A stretch of 64,000 bases of DNA from positions 62,001-126,000 of the forward strand of contig NZ_CAKMMP010000005.1 of assembly GCF_927798175.1 (NCBI RefSeq). The letters are read 5' to 3'. Shown piece after piece: positions 34,291-42,248 of this stretch (position 1 is the stretch's first letter; each line of letters begins with the position of its first letter). The position numbers were made by a program, and so were the translations under genes. Below the pieces are notes generated by a model. The model worked only from the letters and a program-made list of their open reading frames with translations, was not told where the DNA came from and made no database searches. The stretch comes from Paenibacillus sp. JJ-223. GTDB taxonomy: Bacteria > Bacillota > Bacilli > Paenibacillales > Paenibacillaceae.

Positions 34291-35215
34291 TATACCACCG
34301 GGGAACGATTCTGCGAAAATCGTCATGTTCCTCGCGAACCCGCTCGATCTTGGCCATCATGTCATCCGTTTCCTCCGGCTTCACTTGTTGAATCCAGACC
34401 ACCGAGGAGACAAGCGCCATCGCCAAGTACAACGAATACAACGCCCAGAACGTCTCATCAGGCCGGTTCCCCCCACAATAACCTTCCACTTGTCCAATGG
34501 CATAGGGAATGCTGGCTTCTACCCCGAACAATCCCAGTTTCAAAAACTCGTGTATCGGGTCGCCTTGATCAAAACGGCTAAAGTCGATGATCCCGGCTAA
34601 TCTGCCATCCTTTACGATCAGGTTTCCAGGATGAAAATCATCGTGCTGAAACCGATCCGGACGATGTTTCATCAAATGCAAGCGGCTGTCAATAAAGGCC
34701 AGGATGGATTCATCCCGTTTCATCACGATGGGGCATTGAACATACTTCTCCATATAGCGTCGATGCTTTTTGCTTTTGCGGACAAACCATGATTCGGGCT
34801 GATCCCGAACCTGAAGGCGATGGAGCATTCTCAACTGCGCGCCGGCCTGCATTCCGATATCCCGTTGTACTTTCTCCGATAACCGGGGGAGTACGTCAGA
34901 AGCATCCTCGCCTTCAATATAGCTCAGTACCATATACCCTTGTCCCTCATCCAGCCTCCCCATCGCTACGGGTAACTGACTCATCACACCTATCTGCCTG
35001 GCACCGTGCATCCATTGAAACTCGGCCTGTTTCTTCGACTCTTGGCTCGAATCATAGGTACGTACAAGATACTGGCCCTGCGAGGGAACAGTCACTTTGA
35101 ACTTCCGGTCCGGCGAGTACCCTTTCAAAATCGGCTCAATCGCCGTGGCCTGCCGTAATTCCGGCACAACCCTTAGCGCATCCAGCAATCGGTCATGTGA
35201 ATTGCCCAGTTCCAA
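34277..35215 (-). CDS. Aminoglycoside phosphotransferase-family protein
   Basis: 312 residues of the APH/choline-kinase fold. The catalytic loop is HDDFHPGNLIV (191-201), in which D193 is the expected catalytic base, followed by the metal-binding IIDFSR (near 209-214). The N-lobe has a VRTYDSS strand with no clear nucleotide loop. Family members phosphorylate small molecules, including aminoglycosides and macrolides; the substrate is unknown. It is the first gene of the operon and ends inside the regulator gene. It may confer antibiotic tolerance together with the envelope system. Confidence 0.82.
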   Translation of the reverse strand: MELGNSHDRLLDALRVVPELRQATAIEPILKGYSPDRKFKVTVPSQGQYLVRTYDSSQESKKQAEFQWMHGARQIGVMSQLPVAMGRLDEGQGYMVLSYIEGEDASDVLPRLSEKVQRDIGMQAGAQLRMLHRLQVRDQPESWFVRKSKKHRRYMEKYVQCPIVMKRDESILAFIDSRLHLMKHRPDRFQHDDFHPGNLIVKDGRLAGIIDFSRFDQGDPIHEFLKLGLFGVEASIPYAIGQVEGYCGGNRPDETFWALYSLYLAMALVSSVVWIQQVKPEETDDMMAKIERVREEHDDFRRIVPRWYNESS

Positions 35216-35275
35216 TTCGATTTCCTCCCAACTCCGTTATGGTTCATTCAAATCCAATATACCTGCATCCTTGCC

Positions 35276-35502
35276 TATATAAACCGCAATAATGAATCAC
35301 ATCAAGGCACTGCGAGTGCAGTACCATTTCCGATCGTTGTTATCCCTGGATTTTTCCAATCCCCTTTTTCTAAGGGAAAATCCGCTGAAAAGCCTATGCT
35401 TCCGAAGCAGCTTTCTTTCAGAAAGCTTTTAGACCGCTCCGCTTCTTCAGATTGGTTCTGCCTCTCCGTTAACGTGTGTATGTTTTTTGCGGTTTATATA
35501 TG
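35276..35502. mobile_element. MITE-like element, copy 2
   Basis: About 227 bp. The ends are inverted repeats: CTATATAAACCGCAA at the left and TTTGCGGTTTATATATG at the right. The interior matches copy 1 (10104-10331), including CACTGCGAGTGCAGTACCAT, AAGCCTATGCTTCCGA and TCTGCCTCTCCGTTAACGTG. No ORF is supported. Outside the right end lies AAATGATGTAC twice in tandem (35516-35540). Confidence 0.8.
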
Positions 35503-35615
35503 TACTAAATGATGTACCAAATGATGTACAAATGTTATGTATTTACCTTTTCAAAATGAACGAATTCCCCTTTTCCGGAAGACCGGGAACTCCATCCCTC
35601 AAAAGACCAAGTTAT

Positions 35616-36074
35616 TCATTGAAGAACCGCCACTTTCTGTTCCTTGCCGGTCAAAGCAAGCATGGTGTACAGCTGCCCCCTATGATGATAAAGGTGGCCC
35701 ATGATTTCAAGCAGCCACTCCAGACGGCTATACGAGGCTCCCCAATACGATTCCGTTACCTTTAACAGGTCTTCGGTCGTAAATCGGCAGTATCTCAAGT
35801 GCAAATATTTCCTGTTATGCAAAAACGCCTTCTTGATCTCGTCGATTGTACGCGGGGAATTCGTTTCATAAAACGATTGCATCTGCGCAAGGGAGGCCCC
35901 TTCGGATATGTATAAGTCTGCTCGGCAGATCAAGGACATATGCGACAACAGCTCTCCCAAAGACCGCTTTCCTTCGATCGGAGTCATGGCCAGCTCTTCC
36001 TCTGACAGTTGATCGCAGATGTCAAGCAGCGAGTCTATTGCAGCATCAATATGTTTGAACACGGATTCTATCAA
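35616..36074 (-). CDS. DinB family protein
   Basis: 152 residues. A four-helix DinB-like protein with a His in the first helix pair (ELLSHMSLICRADLYI), and a final helix EIMGHLYHHRGQLYTML supplying the C-terminal His ligands. Unlike the cassette copy at 1643 it keeps that end. Members are putative metal-dependent enzymes, some thiol-S-transferases. The start is taken at TTG 36074 with AAAGGA about ten bases upstream; GTG 36083 is too close to that site. It stands alone. Confidence 0.78.
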   Translation of the reverse strand: MIESVFKHIDAAIDSLLDICDQLSEEELAMTPIEGKRSLGELLSHMSLICRADLYISEGASLAQMQSFYETNSPRTIDEIKKAFLHNRKYLHLRYCRFTTEDLLKVTESYWGASYSRLEWLLEIMGHLYHHRGQLYTMLALTGKEQKVAVLQ

Positions 36075-36187
36075 CGCAAACACTTCCTTTTATTACATTA
36101 TACAGAACATACGATCGCATAACAATCAAAAATATCCCTCCTTTTTATATAAACAAAATCGCTTCGTTAAACACAAAGCCGGCAAAA

Positions 36188-36230
36188 AAAGCACCCCTCT
36201 CCCGTTAGACGGGATTAGGGGCGCTTTTGT
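36188..36230. terminator. Bidirectional terminator
   Basis: AAAAAAGCACCCCT, an inner CTCCCGTTAGACGGGATT hairpin, then AGGGGCGCTTTTG. It serves the leftward DUF1963 gene. Confidence 0.85.
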
Positions 36231-36257
36231 TTCTCATTTCCGCTACGCCGCTGCACA

Positions 36258-37190
36258 TCAGCTGGAATAAATCGAACAGTACGTACGTTCAAAACGGCCT
36301 GCCAGCAAATCTTCCTTGCGAATATAGAATTGAAGCTCGCCGCAGTCCCACCACTGAAAGCCGATGCCGTCATGGGTATCCATCTTCAGCAGCAGCAGCG
36401 TATCGTCCAACTCGCGTGCTACGCGCTGTTCGTCTCCATCAAAATGCGCCTTCAGCTTGCGCATGCATTCCTGCTCGTTATAATCGTACTCTTCTCCCAA
36501 CAAAATTTGCAGCAGCGCCTGATGCTCCGCATCCGGATGCTGTCCGTCAGGATACCCGAACATGCCTCCCCAAGTCTGGTCGCTCGGGTGGTTCCAGTCG
36601 GATTCGAATTCAATGTACCTGTTAAACAGCTCCTCGCCCGCATCATCCTGACCGGATGACGGAACCGCAAGCGCGTTCAGCGCTTTCGTATCCACATAGG
36701 CATATGTAGGTAGTTCAAGATTAGGCAGCACGGTGACGCAGTGGGGCTCGAATTCAGTGTCCAGCGCGGTTTTCCCTTCCGGTGTGCGCCGATTCAAATC
36801 TTGAGTATTCGGCTCGTAAATGACACGATGCTCGATATTGTACGCCGGCTCATCCACGCCGATAAAAAAGTATAACATCCCGCGCTCCGGCAAGCTCCCC
36901 CGCCCGTTATTCGGCGTATAGGGTGTAAGATCCACCAGATTCAACTGGGCCAAAAAAGTCATCGGAATTCCATCCTTGGTCACCGGCCACTCCATATCGT
37001 CCGGCAAATCAGGGTCACCTCCGGCACGCGAGTTCCCGGTTCTCCGGTACTCGTCCGGCGCGTTTGCATCGAGGCGAATTCCCCAACGTCCAGCGGACAA
37101 CAAAAGATCAGCAGCGGCATCAAGACCGTAGTCCCCCAGCACTTGACGTGCTTTGCGGTTCAGACGCTCACATTGTTCAGGTTTAATCAT
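36258..37190 (-). CDS. DUF1963 (YwqG family) protein
   Basis: 310 residues from ATG 37190, which has GGAGGAG upstream. Landmarks are SRAGGDPDLPDDMEWP, MTFLAQLNLVDL, MLYFFIGVDE and a C-terminal block DGIGFQWWDCGELQFYIRKEDL. These fit the YwqG/DUF1963 family. Its function is unknown; in Firmicutes it often sits near polymorphic toxin immunity genes, but nothing here supports that. Frames reaching 37310 lie before the ribosome binding site. It is transcribed alone. Confidence 0.82.
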   Translation of the reverse strand: MIKPEQCERLNRKARQVLGDYGLDAAADLLLSAGRWGIRLDANAPDEYRRTGNSRAGGDPDLPDDMEWPVTKDGIPMTFLAQLNLVDLTPYTPNNGRGSLPERGMLYFFIGVDEPAYNIEHRVIYEPNTQDLNRRTPEGKTALDTEFEPHCVTVLPNLELPTYAYVDTKALNALAVPSSGQDDAGEELFNRYIEFESDWNHPSDQTWGGMFGYPDGQHPDAEHQALLQILLGEEYDYNEQECMRKLKAHFDGDEQRVARELDDTLLLLKMDTHDGIGFQWWDCGELQFYIRKEDLLAGRFERTYCSIYSS

Positions 37191-37425
37191 TATGCTCCTC
37201 CTCCTCAGACTCAGACAAAGACATCCCTGGTGAGACGTATTCGGATTCCTACATGTATATTCTGGAGATTGCGTTTTTTTCCCTGCCTGGAGCAAAAAAA
37301 AGACCAACATCTATGAACTTCTCTATATACGCAGATGTGCCACAAGATTGGTCTTCTGTCAGAGAGCTCATTCGGACATTGGTCTTGGTTTCATTTCATG
37401 TATGTTCGGGCGCTATGCCTCGTCT

Positions 37426-38706
37426 TCAATCGGTCCGCCCGTTCCGATAACCGATAATATGTTCCTCTCCGTCCAGGAATTCATGCGACTGGTGAGCAGC
37501 CATGACGCCATGGTAGCTGATGTCCAGTCCAAGCTCCTCCTCCTCCTCGGTCGAGCGAACGGGAACAAGTTTACCGATCAGCTTCAGTCCAAGCCAGGTC
37601 ATGATGAATCCCCATAACACCAAGGCGACTAGACCCAATGCCTGTACGCCAAGAAGCTTCCAGCCTCCGCCTGTAAAAAGGCCGCCTTCCGTGGCAAACA
37701 ATCCGACGGCAATCGTGCCCCACATGCCTGAAACGGCATGGACCGGAAAAGCGCCCACCGGATCGTCGATCTTTCGCCGATCCAGCCAATTCGTGGCCGC
37801 CATCATAAGCAGGCCGGAGACCGCGCCGATCAGAATGGCGGCCAGATCGCCAACGAAAGCGCACCCTGCGGTTATGCCGACCAGCCCGGCAAGGGAGCCG
37901 TTGATGACCGAAGGGGCATCAGAACGGTTATAGCGGAACAGCGTGTAGAGCAGCGTTGACGCCCCGCCTGCCGCTGCGGACAGCATCGTCACGATGGCAA
38001 TATGGCCGATGCGCACGTCCGTGGCGCTCAGCGTGCTGCCGGCATTGAAGCCGAACCAGCCGAACCACAGCAGAAACGCGCCGACGGAAGCCAGCGGCAA
38101 ATTGCTCGGCAGCGCGATGGCACTTACGCCCTGTGCCGTATATTTGCCTTTGCGCGGGCCGATGATCATTGCTGCCGCCAGTGCCGAGAACCCGCCCAAG
38201 GCATGGATGACCGCCGAACCCGCAAAATCCTGCATGCCGAGGCTGCTCAGCCAGCCTCCGCCCCAGGCCCAATGGCCGCCGATCGGATAGATCACTGCGG
38301 TCATCAGAATGATGTACAGCAGATATGCCCTGAAATGGATCCGTTCAGCCACCGCACCGGACACGATGGAAATGACTGCAATCGTGAATGCTGCCTGAAA
38401 CAGCCAAAATGTCTCCAGCGATACAGGAACTTCCAGGTGAGAAAGATCCCCGTTCAGGAAAAAACCGGTGATACCCACAATGCCTCCGGCATCCGAGCCG
38501 TACATCAACCCGAACCCGATCGCATAGAACAGCAGCGTGCCGATCGTAATGTCAGCAAACACCTTCATAATAATGTTCACGCTGTTTTTATATCGGACAA
38601 AACCTGCCTCAAGCAGGGCGAACCCGCCCTCCATAAGCAGTATCATGGCCGCGCTGAGCACGACCCAAATCGTATTAAGGCCCGAGCCCAATATCTCTAT
38701 CGTCAT
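37426..38706 (-). CDS. amt: Ammonium transporter
   Basis: 426 residues with eleven predicted membrane helices. The paired pore His motifs are present: GSAVIHALGG and FPVHAVSGMWG. The signature DFAGSAVIHALGGFSAL is the standard Amt block. It conducts ammonium across the membrane. The start overlaps the upstream coiled-coil gene (ATGA). No glnK/PII gene is adjacent, which is unusual because amt is normally paired with glnK. The C-terminal tail (TEEEEELGLDISYHG) is typical. Confidence 0.93.
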   Translation of the reverse strand: MTIEILGSGLNTIWVVLSAAMILLMEGGFALLEAGFVRYKNSVNIIMKVFADITIGTLLFYAIGFGLMYGSDAGGIVGITGFFLNGDLSHLEVPVSLETFWLFQAAFTIAVISIVSGAVAERIHFRAYLLYIILMTAVIYPIGGHWAWGGGWLSSLGMQDFAGSAVIHALGGFSALAAAMIIGPRKGKYTAQGVSAIALPSNLPLASVGAFLLWFGWFGFNAGSTLSATDVRIGHIAIVTMLSAAAGGASTLLYTLFRYNRSDAPSVINGSLAGLVGITAGCAFVGDLAAILIGAVSGLLMMAATNWLDRRKIDDPVGAFPVHAVSGMWGTIAVGLFATEGGLFTGGGWKLLGVQALGLVALVLWGFIMTWLGLKLIGKLVPVRSTEEEEELGLDISYHGVMAAHQSHEFLDGEEHIIGYRNGRTD

Positions 38707-39122
38707 GCCTGTGCATCCTCCGTTTCCCTAAGCTGCAGAATTTCTCGGATCAAGTCGGGAGCAAGCTCGATTTCGTCCCGCTCGATGATGTCCGGATGCG
38801 CGATTTGCCGGGCAATTCGATCCAGTTCGCGGATGCGCCGTTTGATTTGTTCCATCTTGCGGAACCGTTCCTTCACCTGTACCATATATTCGACAGCCTG
38901 GTGATGGGAGGCCGGCCGGCCCGTAAACCACTTGCGCACAGGAGAGAGGGATTGGTAAGCTATTTCCTCGGCCCGCCGTTTCTGTTCGAATTGCTCGATT
39001 TTAAGCTTGAGTGAGTCAATCTCATTTTCCTTTTTGACCTTAAGCCTTTCGATAAGGTACAATAAATCGGACGATGATATTTGCAATGCTGTATGGTGGT
39101 ATACCTCATCAATTACTAACAT
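38703..39122 (-). CDS. Hypothetical coiled-coil protein coupled to amt
   Basis: 139 residues, mostly charged helix. Two coiled-coil stretches can be seen: LKVKKENEIDSLKLKIEQFE near 27-46 and VQVKERFRKMEQIKRRIREL near 82-101. There is no signal peptide, membrane segment or metal site. The stop overlaps the amt start as ATGA, so production is linked to the transporter. Its position replaces the PII protein normally found with amt, so a regulatory role is possible. The family is not recognised. The start at 39122 is the likely one. Confidence 0.65.
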   Translation of the reverse strand: MLVIDEVYHHTALQISSSDLLYLIERLKVKKENEIDSLKLKIEQFEQKRRAEEIAYQSLSPVRKWFTGRPASHHQAVEYMVQVKERFRKMEQIKRRIRELDRIARQIAHPDIIERDEIELAPDLIREILQLRETEDAQA

Positions 39123-39479
39123 GTCATGTCAGAACTCCTCACATATCAAGTCACTTGCTACCGATTATAAAATGCATAGACCTTACCGTCAATCTTTTTT
39201 TAGAGATGGTTTTTTGTCGTTCCATGATTTTCTTGGATTTTTATATATCAAGCAGCACTCACTACAGGTAACAAGGTGAAATCGATGCTATATTGCTTTG
39301 CGTTTTGAGATTGCCCATAACTGCTCAAAATCTTCCACTTCAGACCGACCGCATAAAAGCTGACATACCTTCTCCCCTGTACTCTGTTTAAAGGCCTGAA
39401 AAACTCCAACATAGCTTGCCTGTGATTCGTTAGGAACGGACACATCTAACCTGTTTAACAAAGCAAATTCAGCACACGC
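39123..39479. other. Non-coding AT-rich stretch
   Basis: About 360 bp between the coiled-coil gene and the GNAT terminator. Short ORFs here have no ribosome binding site or recognisable motif. It presumably holds the promoter of the hypothetical-amt operon. Confidence 0.5.
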
Positions 39480-39508
39480 AAAAAAGGCCACCGATCTCGG
39501 CGACCCTT
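39480..39508 (-). terminator. Rho-independent terminator of the GNAT gene
   Basis: Read leftward: GGTCGCCG, AGAT, CGGTGGCC, TTTTTT. The stem is eight base pairs with two G-U pairs. A second hairpin (ACACCCTCGCTGAGGGGTGT) lies before it at about 39525-39548. Confidence 0.75.
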
Positions 39509-39552
39509 CTTCCATGTTTATTTATCAACACCCCTCAGCGAGGGTGTCCTGG

Positions 39553-40056
39553 TTAAATCTTTTTGCCCAGAATCGCCAGATCCCGCTTCACGCCGTCCAG
39601 CACGGCAACCTCGGGATAATAACCCCACTGTTCAAAACCATACTTGCGAAGCAGTCCCAGGCTTGGCTCATTATGGCCAAAAACAAAACCGAGAATCGTT
39701 GTAATGCCCAATCCAGGGCATGCATCAAAAACCGTGTTCAACAACCTGCCGCCAGCACCCAGACCACGGCTTTTCTCGTCCACATATATGCTAACCTCAA
39801 CCGTACCATCATACGCCGGGCGTCCGTAAAACGAACTCAGGCTTGCCCATGCGACGACTTCACCATTGTGCTTCATTACCCATAGGGGGCGACGATCAGG
39901 GGTATGCTCCTCGAACCAAGGAATGCGCTGTTCTACCGTCACAGGCTCCAAATCGGCCGTGACCATACGGCTCTCAATGGTCGAATTATAAATCTCCACG
40001 ATCCTCGGCAAGTCCTCAAGGCGCGCATATTCAATCTGCGCATGTTCCAGCTTCAT
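39553..40056 (-). CDS. GNAT acetyltransferase (phosphinothricin acetyltransferase-like)
   Basis: 167 residues from ATG 40056, behind GAGGAG. Family landmarks are ARLEDLPRIVEIYNSTIESR, WVMKHNGEVVAWASLSSFYG, the acetyl-CoA loop DEKSRGLGAGGRLL, and the NEPSLGLLRKYGFEQWG block. It resembles the Pat/MnaT group that acetylates phosphinothricin or methionine derivatives; substrate is inferred loosely. It is monocistronic, with terminator hairpins just after the stop. Confidence 0.88.
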   Translation of the reverse strand: MKLEHAQIEYARLEDLPRIVEIYNSTIESRMVTADLEPVTVEQRIPWFEEHTPDRRPLWVMKHNGEVVAWASLSSFYGRPAYDGTVEVSIYVDEKSRGLGAGGRLLNTVFDACPGLGITTILGFVFGHNEPSLGLLRKYGFEQWGYYPEVAVLDGVKRDLAILGKKI

Positions 40057-40172
40057 CTCTACTCCTCCATCGTTCCAAATCAAACCTCTGATTATAGAGG
40101 ATATTATAACGGAGAAAAGAAGCCGACGTCACCCTTAATCATCGGGACAGTGAACAAACGAATTTATCGAAT

Positions 40173-41255
40173 TTACTCGGGCAGCCCCTGCACTGTGTTT
40201 CCCCGGGTCATCTGCTGACTCTGGTCTGCCCAACGAATGTTGATTGAACGAGAGGTAAACAGATCCGGACCGTCCGATACCTGAAAATGCAGATGAGCTT
40301 CACTGGAGTTGCCCGAGTTGCCAAGCTCGCCAATCTGGTCTCCCTGCTTGAGCTTATCTCCTTTTTTGACCGATATGCTGCCTTCCTTGATGTGTGCGGT
40401 GATGCTGTATTCTCCATGTCCATGGTCGATGACCACATAATTGCCCGCAGGCTCCTCAGCATTCATCACGCCCGGCGAGTTATCGGGAATATCGTTCTTG
40501 ACTTCAACGACAGTACCGTCTGCAGCCGCGTACAGCGGCTCACCAAAAGCATAGTAGTTCTCGTTTACCGCTGCATCACCTTGATAACTTAATTGATCTT
40601 TCGTGCGCACGATATCCAGCGCGTAGCGCTGTGTTTCATGCTCATAGTGGTAGTTGGACAAAACGTTGTTGCCTCCCCAGAAAACAAACCACTCCCCCTT
40701 TAACGGGAAGTGAAACTCAGTTTTGGTAAATTTAACGTCGGTATCCTCATGGGTTTCCAGCGGCAGAATGACCAAGCCAGCAATCTGGTTGTCCGCTGTA
40801 AAATTCACCCGTACCCCTTTGACCCCTGCCTTGTCCATCCAGGCACACTCCGTTAAATGGTCTATTTTTGCATCGACTACCTGATCCCAAGATGTCACCC
40901 CCTCCAGAAAGCTTTCGGCAGACGCCTTGAACTGATTCAAGGTTACGACTTCCTTCATTTCAGGGGTAAACTGGCTATAGATTGCGTCCTTCGAACCGTT
41001 CATCAGTATATCTATGAAATTGTCTGGCGTTACCATGGCGTCCCCTCCCGGATTTGCAGTCTGTTCCTGATTGATTTTTTCACTTGATTCATTCGGCCTG
41101 GATGTCTGTTCAACTGTTGGCTGCTCCGCCTGTTCGACCTGTTCGGACGTTACCGAATGACCGCAGGCAGACAAAATCAAACAACCTCCAAGCGCTATGG
41201 CAACCAACCCCCGGCTCTTGCCGTTCTTCGGGTACCCTTTGCACAACAAGTTCAT
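40173..41255 (-). CDS. M23 peptidase-like lipoprotein
   Basis: 360 residues. A lipoprotein signal ends at the lipobox LSAC with C31, followed by a Gln/Glu/Thr-rich linker (35-70). A DUF3887-like segment follows (about 78-170, SQFTPEMKEVVTLNQFKASA). The C-terminal M23/LytM domain starts near 205 with HETQRYALDIV, YSITAHI and HLHFQVSDG. The HxH of the second zinc ligand is intact, but the usual H-x-x-x-D first motif reads R-Y-A-L-D. It probably cleaves or remodels peptidoglycan outside the membrane, and a two-component system diverges from it. Confidence 0.85.
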   Translation of the reverse strand: MNLLCKGYPKNGKSRGLVAIALGGCLILSACGHSVTSEQVEQAEQPTVEQTSRPNESSEKINQEQTANPGGDAMVTPDNFIDILMNGSKDAIYSQFTPEMKEVVTLNQFKASAESFLEGVTSWDQVVDAKIDHLTECAWMDKAGVKGVRVNFTADNQIAGLVILPLETHEDTDVKFTKTEFHFPLKGEWFVFWGGNNVLSNYHYEHETQRYALDIVRTKDQLSYQGDAAVNENYYAFGEPLYAAADGTVVEVKNDIPDNSPGVMNAEEPAGNYVVIDHGHGEYSITAHIKEGSISVKKGDKLKQGDQIGELGNSGNSSEAHLHFQVSDGPDLFTSRSINIRWADQSQQMTRGNTVQGLPE

Positions 41256-41477
41256 TGAGCTTGCAACCTTCCTTTCCGCTAATCAATCTACGTTTACGTT
41301 AAGTGTACAAAATGAATCTTATCCTTCGTCTAACTCTTCCTTACATCCAGCTAAACTCGTCACGCTTCCGACGTTTCATAATTAAGGTTCCGTTAAGACA
41401 GGAGGCAGCCCAAGAGGTCTTCCGAATGGTATGATTAGCAGTAAACGTCTTGAAAGTACGAGGAGGTCATTCATTCC

Positions 41478-42248
41478 ATGATGAATCATGTCTCATTACT
41501 GCTTGTGGATGACGAACAAGCTATTCTGCATATGCTCAAAACCGTTCTGCTTAAAGAGCAGTTTCTGGATATCGATACCGTAACGACAGGCGAAGCCGCA
41601 TTGGAAGCATGCAGCAGCAAGACCTATCATTGCATCGTGCTGGACATCATGCTCCCCGGCAAAAGCGGGCTGGAAATCTGTCCTTTTCTGCGGCAGGTCA
41701 CCGATGCTCCCATCCTGTTTCTAACAGCCAGAACCACCGATTATGACAAATTAACCGGGTTCGCCGTCGGGGGCGATGATTACGTCATCAAACCGTTCAA
41801 CCCTCTCGAAGTGGTGGCCCGAATCAAATCATTATTGAAGCGATACTTACCTTCAAAAACAGCAGCCATTCCGGAGCAAGGCAAAGGCAATCCTGACGCA
41901 ATTACGTCATCTCCCGACATTCCGGAGGGAGTGTATGATTTTGGACGATTTCAGGTGCTCGAACTGGCTGGCGAGCTTCAGGTTGAAGGACAAGCGGTAT
42001 CCTGTCCGGCACTTGTTTTTCAACTGCTGCTCTTTTTTTGCAAACATCCCAACCGCATCTTCACCAAATCGGAACTATATGAACGGGTATGGGGCTCGGA
42101 AGCCATAAGCGATGATAACACCGTTATGGTTCATATCCACCGCATTCGGGAGCGGATCGAAGCCGACCCTTCCAATCCTGTGTTTCTCGTCAATGTCCGC
42201 GGCCTGGGTTACAAACTGATTCAGTCGGACAACGGATCTCGTCCATGA
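41478..42248 (+). CDS. OmpR-family response regulator
   Basis: 256 residues. Receiver with DDE (11-13), phospho-acceptor D56 (VLDIMLPGKSG), FLTART and VIKPFNP. A Ser/Pro-rich linker near 125-148 is longer than usual. The winged-helix domain has VFQLLLFFCKHPNRIFTKSE and DNTVMVHIHRIRERIE. ATG 41478 or the next ATG is preceded by AGGAGG. The stop overlaps the kinase start. It is divergent from the M23 lipoprotein gene, a plausible target. Confidence 0.9.
   Translation: MMNHVSLLLVDDEQAILHMLKTVLLKEQFLDIDTVTTGEAALEACSSKTYHCIVLDIMLPGKSGLEICPFLRQVTDAPILFLTARTTDYDKLTGFAVGGDDYVIKPFNPLEVVARIKSLLKRYLPSKTAAIPEQGKGNPDAITSSPDIPEGVYDFGRFQVLELAGELQVEGQAVSCPALVFQLLLFFCKHPNRIFTKSELYERVWGSEAISDDNTVMVHIHRIRERIEADPSNPVFLVNVRGLGYKLIQSDNGSRP

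Noticed and set aside
39288-39515. 75-residue minus-strand ORF
   Set aside because: Its start and first codons lie in the terminator of the GNAT gene; no ribosome binding site.
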